Assembly: GCF_030272615.1 (NCBI RefSeq)
Contig: NC_081414.1
Span: 817,542,396 to 817,606,395 of the forward strand
Reading direction: 5' to 3'
DNA: 64,000 nucleotides
DNA from: Cryptomeria japonica
Taxonomy: Eukaryota; Streptophyta; Pinopsida; Cupressales; Cupressaceae
The position numbers and the translations under genes are program-made. The notes beneath the pieces were generated by a model that saw only the letters and a list, made by a program, of their open reading frames with translations, searched no databases and had not been told where the DNA came from. Positions 50,201 to 61,200 of this stretch are shown here, piece by piece (within the stretch, counting starts at the first letter, position 1; each line of letters begins with the position of its first letter).

Positions 50201-51454
50201 TAAATAAGATAATGTGCCTCACACATGGGAGGAGTGCTAGCATAGACTCGACATGCTGTGAGAAGGCCTGAAATGGCAAACCACCTTCCTTGTCTTCACG
50301 AGAGGATGTGTGGGTCCACACGAGGCTTGGATGGGCCGGAAGTTCGGATTAGGTTGTCAGGGTTACCAGTGTATGGGCCGGGACCTATGAAGACTTGCCA
50401 TGGTATCCATACCAGGTTGTGTGATGACACTTGTCCCTACGTTCGCTAGTGTGTTGTCGTTTTGTCCTGTTTTGGGTACCTTTGTGAGTCGTCCTTTGTC
50501 GCTGCCCTTGTGAGTGTCGGTTTCATGTCAGACCTTGGGTGGTGATGGCTCAGTTTTATGGATGCTCTTCTGGACCTTTGTTTTAGCTTTGATTATGTTC
50601 AGCTGGATCTTGTTTTTTTTAAGGATCGTTTATGTATTAATTGACCGATGCGGTCGTCTGTATATTGTTATGTATTGCCTTGATGGCTGGATTGTATGGT
50701 GTAACCTCTTGTACTCTTAACTTTATTATTTATCAGAGGGGGTCTTGCAGTTGAGCAGACCCGGAGATGTAGCCCTTTAGGGGTGAACTCCGAGATCATT
50801 ATGGTGTTATGTGGTGTATTCTCTCATGTTTCCTTTATTCAGCTTTATCATGTATGATTAGCTTATGTTAGAATGGTTAAGTGGATAATTGAAATTAACT
50901 TTAAATGCTTATATTCGGTTCTATCTTGAATGCCATGTGGATCGAATGCATGATTGGTTAAGATGCGATTTATCGTAAATGCATGTGTGTGATCATCCTT
51001 TAAATGCAATATGTTGGAATATGGAATAATGTATCTTAGAGTAATGAATTATTCTCAGTTGTTGTTAAGGAATTTAAATATGCTTGGAGAGATCTCTTAA
51101 GTTATGATGAAATCCTAGCGTATTAGAATGTTAGATGTATGGTTTGTAATTTTAATTGAAAATCTTGAATGAGGATTATGAATAGTTCTTAATGGATGAA
51201 TCTTTATTATGAATTATCTCGTTATTAAGATATTCAGCTTAATGGATTAATTGTGTGAGTTAAATGAATTGTGAAATTTAAGTAATCTCATTGGGAAACT
51301 CTTTAGGAGTTAGTTGAAGTCTTCCGCTATGTAATCTGAATCTTTGATATCTTGTTGCATCTTATGTGTTGTAACTTTAAAAAAAAATAAAAAATTGCAC
51401 TCTATTCTTGTGTTATGGCTTTATCCCTTCGGGGTTTCCTGGCGGGACATTACA
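47241..51454 (+). repeat. 3' LTR of LARD-A copy 2
   Basis: Direct repeat of 39326-43548 with few differences. GC island at about 48715-48965. The right target duplication ctctt follows. Confidence 0.92.
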
Positions 51455-51459
51455 CTCTT

Positions 51460-54400
51460 GACTAACCCATTGTGTTGGACAGTGCTTGTCTTGAATCTGA
51501 AAGTATGAAATGTGCTTGTATTGTGATTATGATAGGTCCTTGTGTCATGATCTTGAAGAAATTGTATGGTAGATGTTGAGTGCATATGATGTAGTGAATT
51601 TAATGTATATCAACCTTCCTCCTCTTTCTCTCTAGGAATTAAAATGTTGCTATGTGTATTTATCGCTTGTGTATGGTTTTTGATTGCAAGTGAATGTTGT
51701 GACTTCTTGAACCCTTGTGTGAGCCTAATGATTCTACTGTGCATTTGGATAATAAGAGGGCTACGAATTAAAATAAAATAAAATCATAATGGATATTGGG
51801 AGAAAATTGTATGTTTTTCATAAAGGAATTCACCATGTGTATTGTAGGAGTAACATAATGAATTTGTATCTTAAGCATTGTGCAATAATGTACGTATAGT
51901 TGTTATGTGAAACTGACTTGTTTGTAATCAAATGTGTAAATAGGGTCATGTTATAGGTTCTAGGAGGGAATTGATGTGTTTTCATTAAATATTTCATTAT
52001 GTGTTTCATAATATCGATGCAAATGATGATTTATTCAAACAATGCAATAATGTACTTGCTTTTGGATATATATAATTGACTTAGTATGAATAGAAGGTGC
52101 AAATGAAACCCATGTTTGATGTACATGCATAATTATGTATCATTTAGTTGGTAGCTCCTCTTCCATATTCTTCTTGTACTTGGTTTTTCACTGAAAGGTT
52201 GCAGATAACGATGTTTTTTTGTATTGAGTAGGAGTACTGAGTTTTCACAAGAGTTCTTGCATGAAAGAAAAGATTGTTTGTCTTGATTTCATTTTTAGAA
52301 AATTAGGACATTCAGTAGCATCCATAATATTTGGAAATTTCATAATAGGCCAATTGGCATTCTTCTAAAACAATATTGAAATGAAAATCATATAATAAAG
52401 ATGATAGGAATATAGAGAGGAATTTAAGCATGCTTGTGTGACCTTGTTGATTTTTGTGCATATGTATGAAATGGGTCGACTATCAAACTCTCTTCCTCCT
52501 CTCTCTATCTAGTTATAAAGATACAAAGAAACGTTGCTAAATAATGCATTGATTTAAATAGAAGTATCTAATTGCTTGTCAATAATTATTATAGGGCTAT
52601 AATAAGGAATGTTTGATCAATTCTACACTAAGAATCCAAAGTGTTACATCGCATATTAGGATATCATGAAAAGTACATTTATGGGTAAGTGGAATACATT
52701 TTGCATATATATTGTGATTATTTATATGATTTTGTCACTTAACATATCATGTTAGAGAAAATAGTATTGATTGGGATAGATTTATGCATGACATGTAGAA
52801 TGTGTATAAAGCATATGAAATTGTATTTTTGTGTGTTGGCTTCATGTGGAAAGATGGAAGTCTTAAGCTTCGTAAAGAAAATTTGCATGGTTAGTAATGT
52901 GAATATGAATGCTAAGTGGAATTAGTGAAAGATATAGAAATGATGCTACTTCCTTATTTAATTTGAATTGCAAAGAATGTGTTATTTAATGAAAATCCTA
53001 GTAGAGTGGATAAATGGTGACAGATATAGTGCATCCAAGTGTTATTAATTTTAGATTGTGAGTTTGGAAAACATTAAACAATTTGGAATTTATGCTTAAG
53101 AGTTGCTTGAAAAGGATAATGCTAGGAATGTGATTACTTGGTAATATGATATCATGTACAATGAAATTTACATAATAAATGTATTCTTTGTTTGTGTGCA
53201 ATGACATATTATTACCTCCTGACATATGTATGCCTACATAAAGGATAGTTAGATAAAAAATTTTGTGTATACAAGATTGCATTGATAAAGAAATATAGTT
53301 AGTGTAATAGCCTTAAATGTCTAAATTTTCACTCTCTATCGCACTCAGGACATGGGACCTTGGGTTTTGTGTGGCGGTTACTCCCAAAGGTGTGACTAAA
53401 GATGGTCACCTTGTTTTGAGTTTTGATCACAACAGTGTTTTAACTATCTTTTGAATAGTGTTATGTAATTATGGGGCTAGCATTTTATTTTGAGATTTCT
53501 TATTACGGAATGACCACTAAATTAGCATTTATTTTTATTTTAATTATGACTCTTGTCATGTTTTCAATTTTGTTGAATTTGGAGATTGCCGACATCTTTC
53601 ATTTTTTTCATTGTGGATTTGGTAATTTAATTTGGAATGACTATCGCTTGGGGTGTCAGGTGGTCATTTTGAGTGTTTGAATTAGCTAGGCCTAGTTATG
53701 TGTTAAGTGATATTTCTATCATGTTCGTTAGAACCTCTGATAGTGTGCTAAGGGAGAATGCCACGAAGGTTGGATTTAGGCATAACGAGGTAATCAATAA
53801 TGTTATATTAAATTAAGAAAATTAAAAGTGTATTTCTATGATGAAACTCATTTATAATCATTTGTATCAAAGATTTATTAGATATAAGTGTAAACTAGAT
53901 TTAATGAATTGTGCATTACGCCTTGGATAATTGCAAAGGATTTGCAAACTCATTGTTTTGACGAGTGTGTTGGAATGCCTACATGGATTCTATTTGAATT
54001 AAGTTGACATTAAGTGTCATTGTATCTAAATTATATTCACTTGCTCGCTTAGAATGAGATTGTATTATGCCTTAATTTTTTATGTTGTGGTGTTACTATT
54101 GTTTTAGTTTTATACCATGAACCTTTATGCTTTCTATGTCTATACATTATGGACCCTTAAGGTAGTATGCTACCCTTTTAATGATGGAATTTGTGTATTT
54201 AACCTTGAGTATGATATGTTGCCCTAGTAATGTAGGAAGGAAAATATATGTGTAAGATGATATATCAGATGTGAAATTTTCATCATTACGATGAGTGTTG
54301 ATGTGATAGGAGTGTTTTTCATGTTTGGGTAGAGTAAGTTGTGATGTTTGTACTCTGTGTTATATGCTTTGGATAAGAATTTCAATAGATATTGTATGAC

Positions 54401-54774
54401 TTATGCAAATACTTAATGAATTTATGGTTCCTAGTAGTTGAATAAATATTTGGCATGTGTAACCTAGATGGTGATAGATGATGTGACTATTGTCATGCTT
54501 GTGTAGTGCATTTCTTTTTAGTAATTAAGGATTGTGCAAGGTAATTTATTGAAAACCTATTTGAGTTAGAAGAGGATTGAAATAATTTTGTTAAGATAGT
54601 TGATTTGAATGTTGATCTCGGTACGTTAGTAGGTTGATTTTATAGATTGCAACTTCTTGCAATATAGTCAAGATTTTGGCTTATATTATGTGAATACTTT
54701 TACTTGTGGTGTCCCTATGTTCCTACCCTAGACTTGCGACTTCCAGGAGTAAGTTGTATCGTAGGGGGGGAGGA
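51460..54774 (+). other. LARD-B internal domain, right part
   Basis: Continuation of the internal domain interrupted at 39325. It shares short islands with LARD-A (for example gacttcttgaacccttgtgt at about 51690-51720) but is otherwise diverged. It ends in the polypurine tract AGGGGGGGAGGA (54763-54774). No ORF has a recognisable domain; the 69-codon frame at 53471 is hydrophobic but isolated. Confidence 0.75.
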
Positions 54775-55313
54775 TGTAGTGCCCATTCCTCGATTGTACT
54801 ATTCACATGCATAATTTGACTAAGTTTGACTTTTCAGTACCTTTGTAGGATCCCCCCTTGGTCATGATATTTGTGTGCCGCTAGTATGCTATCATGATGA
54901 CGTATGCTTTAATGTGTGTGTGTTCTAGTTAATGATGATTATGCATTAATTTATTGATGATGATTAAATATTGATTTTAATTACACATTAATGATTATGG
55001 AATGAGTCGTTTCCCTTATGCATGTTGTGTAAAATGGGAATGTATCATGTATGGGGTGCAGGGACATGGGTTCTTGTCACTCACTATGGTGAGACATGAG
55101 AAGTCATGATTCTCCTTCACAATGTGTTTACCATGTTTTTTATGAATATATGCATGTGTGTATCAGTGATGCAGGAAAATGTAGGTTTGAGTACCGTGTG
55201 GGTATGAGGTATCAACTTCACCTAGTTTCACAGGTTTGAGTGTACCTTATTGATTCAATGGATGTGGGAGAAGATAAGTTCTTAAACCCTTCGTGTTACC
55301 CCTAGTCATGCTC
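54775..55313 (+). repeat. LARD-B 3' LTR, left part
   Basis: Begins TGTAGTGCCCATTCC and aligns with the 5' LTR at 26028 for about 220 bases. It then keeps sequence the 5' LTR has lost. Cut at 55313 by LARD-C; tgctc (55309-55313) would be that element's left target duplication. Confidence 0.75.
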
Positions 55314-58297
55314 TGTAGTACCCCTGCCCTAATAAGAGTCTAATATCAATTTGACCTTGGTTAGTTTACCATGTTGTAATGTTATAGTCAGATGTTATGA
55401 TTATTGTGTGTAGTTGTTAATGTAGTTTTCGCATCAATTCTTATGTAAGTTTATTTGTTCTCCTGATTCATGTTATTAATCTCGGGCTAACACTTTCATT
55501 AAATACATATATGTATGCATGTATGACTCATGGTTGTAGGAGATTGTAGGTACAGTACTGCATAGCTACGAGGTTCATCTCCACATGGATTCGCAGGTTT
55601 GAGTGTATCTCTTTAGTCCTTAGAGATTGGATTAGGTGGTCGTAAGACCCTCATTTTATCCTAGTCATGCTCAAGTGAGCATCATCAATCATCCATCAGT
55701 ATTCCCTTTGGTCGGGTGAGCGGTTCGTGTATCTGGTTGGTTTTCTTGGGTTGCATGCTTTGTGTGTGGTAAAATTGAGTATTTAATCCTTAGTATTTAA
55801 TTTGATTAAATGTGTGTTTATGCATTAGTAATTAAGGGACTAAATTAATTAGGTCCCCTTTGTGGATTAATCATTAATTGGAATTGCTCAATTCAAGTTG
55901 GTAGCAAGTTCGATTAAATGGTTAATTTTAAATGATAAATTTATTCAGTATATGCATTTCAAAAGGAAAGATTAAATTTTATTCGAAATAGAAATAATTT
56001 AATCTCTTTGGCATTTTGGAAATAGAAATGCTAGTTTCAATTAATTGAGAAAATCAATTTTTAAAAGAAAAGCAAGTTTAGTATATTTGATTTGTTGAAA
56101 GAATGAGTTTTGAATTTTATTTTAAAGAAAGTATTTTATATTCAAAAATTAAAATTTTGGTCAACAATCTTCCATTTAACCTAGGGTTGAAAAATATTTT
56201 TTGAAAGGATTATTTTTGGAGAGATATTTTTGGAAAATATTTTTGGAGATTATTTTTGGGAATGAAAATTTGGGGATTTTGGAGGAGAAGAAATTTCTTG
56301 AGCTTGGAGGTTGGGCTCTTCATCAGATCTTTTCCAGGATTGCTTAATGAGGTAGGATTCTTGCTTATCTCTTTGATTTCTATGTTTAATCAAGATTGTT
56401 TGGTTTTGGAAGAAATCTGGTGTTGTTGTTGAAAAAGCTCATTTTTTTGAGGAAAATTGTCTACATTCGTCTAGTTATTAAACAACATTTGTATATTTTT
56501 TAATACCTTTGGTATTCTGGAAAATTCGTTTGAGTCTCTATGTGAGACTGTGAATATATAAGACTGGGGTTTTACTTTTTTTAAAGTTTGTATTAAAAAG
56601 ATAAAAATAAAATAAATTTTAAATTGAAATTTATTTGGGCGAATTGGGTTTTCAAGGGCGGAGGAGCTAAGGCTCAACCCGCCCCCCCCTTTCCTCCATG
56701 GGCCGCAACTTGGAGGTTTGCGACCACATTGGTGGCCACAGAGCTTTGCGACCATTGTGTGGCTGCAGAGAATTCTGACCACCCTGTGGCTGCAGAGACC
56801 TGTGACGTCGTGGTGGCCGCATGGACCCTGCATCCACGATGGTGGTCATAGCCTCCGCGGATAGGTCACAAACCCCCCCACTCCCGTGGATGGGAGGTGG
56901 GCCCCACGGGTTGCCCTTTGCATTTTTTTTAGTTATGTTTTTTTAAAAAAAAAATATGCATCACAATTTAAATTTTGGGTTTTAAAAAAAGTTTTTAATA
57001 TTATTTTATTAAAAAGTTTTAAAATAGTTTGTTTTATTATTAATTATTATTTAATATATATTTTATTAATTGAAGATTAATATATATATATATATATATA
57101 TATATTAGTTAATATTTAATTTGTAATTTTATAATTAATTATTATTTAGTATATATTTTATTAATTGCAGATTAATAATTATATACATTAATTAATATTT
57201 AATTTATATTTTTCTATATGTATGCAAGGAAGTATCAATTTATTTGGAATATGATCATCGATATTTATTTCCTTTTTAATGTATATTTCTATTTTTGGAA
57301 AGTATGTAATTGTGTCACAAGAGATGAGATTAGATTATTGTTTTTGAGCAAGTATGAGATAAATGTTTTATTTTGTTAAATGAATATCACATTTTTAGCT
57401 GATTAATGAATATTTGATTTTATATCATTTTGTATACTGCATACATTATAATTATAATCATGTGATTCTGGTTTGGAAACTCATGATGAAGTATTAAAAT
57501 TATTGTATGATGCAATCGAGCTTTAGTGAGTTAGTAAACCATGAACGACATGTACCTAAACAAGGTAGACAATTTGCAATCAAACTGGAACAATTAGAAA
57601 ACTGGATCGATTGTTGTGTGTAAACAATATGGAGGAAGGTTGTCTTTTTTTATTTGTCTATGAATGTTTAATATTTGTATACACATTTGATTAAGAAATG
57701 ACAAGTCCTTGAATGTGATTGTTGGATATTGTCGTATGTTTATTTTTCGGTACCTTCTTATGTCCTTGATCTCGAGTATTTACTGTTTTCATGTGATGGT
57801 TTTGTATCTAGTCATGTCCTTTATGCGAGTGTCAAATGTTGATTCGTGGTTGACCATAGCTGGTCAGGTCTCTAGTTAGAGTATCGTTAGTCAGTGCACC
57901 TCGTATTTAGACTTGTTTGACCAAGTGGGAAATCCTACCGTATTGAACTTTGTAAGTTTGTCCTGGTGTATACCTAGGTTTTAGGAGTTCATTGGATTAT
58001 GGTCTAGTGTCATTTGGGAAAGTGGCTTTCAATTGGGGGTCGCACCCAAAGTGGTTGTTGGGTAACCCATCGAAAGTGTGTCTAAATAAGTGATAACCTA
58101 ATAGCATATTAGAGATTTTAGTTATTAAAAACACTAGGTAAGATAATTGTGCCTCACGCATGGGATGAGTGCTAGTACAGACTCGGCATGTAGTGAGGGC
58201 TTGAAATGACAAACCATCAACCTTGTCTTCACAAAATAATGTGTTGGGTTCACATGAGACTTGGATGGGCCAGAGGTTTGGAATAGGTTACCAGAGT
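55314..58297 (+). mobile_element. LARD-C LTR, interrupted by LARD-A copy 3
   Basis: Starts TGTAGTACCCCTGCC and runs collinear with LARD-A LTRs at low identity: a gattaggtggtcgtaagac run near 55630, an aggattgcttaatgaggtaggat-type donor region near 56340-56360, a GC block at 56636-56930, and a cacatgagacttggatgggc run near 58250. It is a distinct family. It is cut at 58297 (agagt, 58293-58297) by the reverse LARD-A copy. Whether it is a full element or a solo LTR cannot be told, because its other end is outside the window. Confidence 0.72.
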
Positions 58298-61200
58298 TGT
58301 AATGCCCCGCCAGGAAACCCCGAAGGGATTAAGCCATAACACAAGAATAGAGTGCAAATTTTTTATTTTTTTTAAAGTTACAACACATGAGATGCAACAA
58401 AATATCAAAGATTCAGATTTCATAGCGGAAGACTTCAACTAACTCCTAAAGAGTTTCCCAACGAGATTACTTAAATTTCATAATTCCATTAACTCACACA
58501 ATTAATCCAATAAGCTGATTACTTTAATAACGAGATAATTCTTAATCAGGATAATTTCTTTCAAGGACGGAAATATAAATCACAAGCGAAGATTCAACCA
58601 TAAGATCTATTCATAATCATCATTCAAGCTTTTCATTTAAAATTACAAACCATACATCTAACATTCTAATACACTAGGATTTCATCATAACATAAGAGAT
58701 CTTTCAAGCATATTTAAATTCCTTAACAACAACTGAATATAATTCATTACTCTAAGTTACATTCTTTCCATATTCCATTTTATTGCATTTTAAAAGATGA
58801 TTACATACAGGAATCCACGATAAATCACATCTAAAACCCTTATGCATTCGATCAACATGGCATACAAGAAAGAACTGCATATAAGCATTTATAGTTAATT
58901 CCAATTATCCATTTAACCATTCTAACATAAGTTAATCATACATGATAAAGCTGAATAAAGGAAACATAAGAGAATACATCACATAACACCATAATGATCT
59001 CGGAGTTCACCCCTAAAGGGCTACATCTCCGGGTCTGCTCAACTGCAAGACCCCTCTGATAATTAATAAAGTTAAGAGTACAAGAGGTTACAACAATTAC
59101 AATCCGGCCATCAAGGCGATACATAAGCAATATACAAACGACCACATCGGTCCATCAATACATAAACGATCCTTAAAAAGAACAGGATCCAGCTGAACAT
59201 AATCAAAGCTAAAACAAAAGGTCCATGAGAGCATCCATAAAACTCAGCCATCACCACCCAAGGTCTAACATGAAACCGACACTCACAAGGGCAGGGACAA
59301 AAGGACGACTCACAAGGTACTCCTATCAGGACAAACGACAACACACTAGCGAACGTAGGGACAAGTGTCATCACACAACCTGGTATGGATACCATGGCAA
59401 GTCTTCATAGGTCCGGGCCCCATACACTGGGTCACCCTGGCAACCTAATCAGAGCTTCCGGCCCATCCAAGCCTCATGTGGACCCACACATCCTCTCATG
59501 ATGACAAGGATGGTAGTTTGCCATTTCAGGCCTTCCCACAGCATGTCAAGTCTATGATAGCACTCATCCCATGTGTGAGGCACATTATCTTATTTAAGGA
59601 TTACATTCTAATCTACTGTTAGGTTATCACTTATTAGACTCACTTTCGACGGGTTACCCAGCAGCCACTTTGGGCGCGGCCCCCAATCGAAAGCCACTTT
59701 CCCATACGACACTAGACTATACTCAGACGAACTCAAACCAAGGAATACACATGGTCAGACGAACGGAGTTCAAGAAGAGAGAAACAATCATCTGGTCAAA
59801 CACGACTCAAAGATGAACACTTACTGAAGGTACTCTAACTAGAGACCTGACCAACAATGGTCAACCACAAATCATCATTCGACTAACACAAAGAGGATAT
59901 GATCCAAACGACACTACCACAATACAACAGTCTACTCGGAATAGAGGACTGAAACAGGTACACCAAATCATTTCCTACGACAGGGTCCTATCAAACAAAG
60001 CACTCTTGCCATTTCATAATTAAAAGCGAACACAACAATAAAACTCGCAAGGCAATAATCAGAAAGGCAATATCTTCTCAAATTGATTTAAACATTAAAA
60101 TCGATCAATTTTTCTACAAGATCCAAAACAGATTACAGTTATCTACCTCATCAAGGGATAAGTTGTTCTTGGTTTTCTAACTCCTAAGGTTCAAGGCATA
60201 GAACAGGCAAATTAAGCCATAATGAGTTTTTAACCAATTCATATTAATAAATCTCAGACAACCATTAATCAACTAAAATAAGATATTAAATCTCCAATCA
60301 AAACGTCATTAACATACCGGTCTAAAACCGACATCTACAGTTTCATATTTTCAATCCCAGATGCATAATACGAATCACAGAATATAAACATATAGAAAGA
60401 GAATCTAAATGGAGATAATCATTTCCAAAGCATATCGTTTAAATTTCTAGTGCCCAACGATAAATATTTCACTACTTTTCAATTACTCAAATGATAAGAA
60501 TAAAAACAACAATAATCAATTGCGAAATAACAGTTGTAGAACTTAATTAGGAAGAAGGCATACGCCACGAAATGACGTTGAACAACAATTAGCCTATAAA
60601 CTCCTTTATAACGTTAATCAATATCCAATCAACCTTTCAAGATTAATGCTACCTCATTCATAATTACGAAGCTAAATAACATTTAACATTAAAATTTCTT
60701 TCATTAAAATGATATAAAATATCATATGTTTTTCTTTTTTTAATGATAAAAAAAAACATTTAAAAAAAAAAAAAAAACCATTTTATAAAAACGATGTTTT
60801 CATTTTAACAAAAAAATGCATTTTAAAACTTAGCGGCGAGGGCAGGCCATGCCCTAACCCTAGCCGCAGGGCATTGCCCGAGCGGCGGCGCTGCTGCGGT
60901 GCCCGCAGGCTCCGCGGCGCCCTGCGGCCACCGCAGTGTGCCGCGGCCGGAACTTTCAACGCCAGCGGGGGAGGAGCACAGGACGGGGAGAGGAGAAAGG
61001 GGAGGAGCGGGGGAGAGGGGAGGCGGAGCGGGTGGAGCTCCGCTCCCCGCCTCCAATCCCCAAAACCCACGGTTTGAACCAAAACAAAAGCGCCCAGTCC
61101 AACAAAAACATAAAAAAAAATACGTTTTAAATTTTAATTCGGACACACAGTCCGTTTTAAAAGATAAAAATGCACAAGCCCGAACTAATAAAAAAAAACG

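Larger units (their letters stand above)
39326..51454 (+). mobile_element. LARD-A copy 2, complete
   Basis: LTRs at 39326-43548 and 47241-51454 (about 4.2 kb each, nearly identical), an internal domain of 3.7 kb, primer site TGGTATCAGAGC (43551-43562), polypurine tract (47229-47240) and a perfect 5-bp duplication ctctt (39321-39325 and 51455-51459). As in copy 1, there is no gag-pol. It is inserted 98 bp inside the internal domain of LARD-B. Its LTRs differ from copy 1 in the GC island and the exon-like segment before it, so two LTR subtypes share one internal type. Confidence 0.93.
26028..55313 (+). mobile_element. LARD-B, long-LTR element split by nested insertions
   Basis: The 5' LTR starts at 26028 (TGTAGTACCCCTTCC) and ends at 39227 (GGGGCATTACA) once the nested LINE-like and Tat-like insertions are removed. 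A primer site of the same type as LARD-A but mutated (TGGTATCAAACC, 39230-39241) follows. The internal domain is 39228-39325 plus 51460-54774. A polypurine tract (54763-54774) abuts the 3' LTR, which starts at 54775 and is cut at 55313 by the next insertion; its remainder lies beyond the window or is lost. The first 220 or so bases of the two LTRs match with modest divergence, and the 5' copy appears to have a deletion after about 26250. No coding capacity is seen. It is older than everything inserted in it. Confidence 0.8.

Noticed and set aside
53471-53680. A 69-codon hydrophobic frame in the LARD-B internal domain
   Set aside because: AT-rich sequence often gives hydrophobic frames. It has no homologue in the related internal domains and no neighbouring coding signal.
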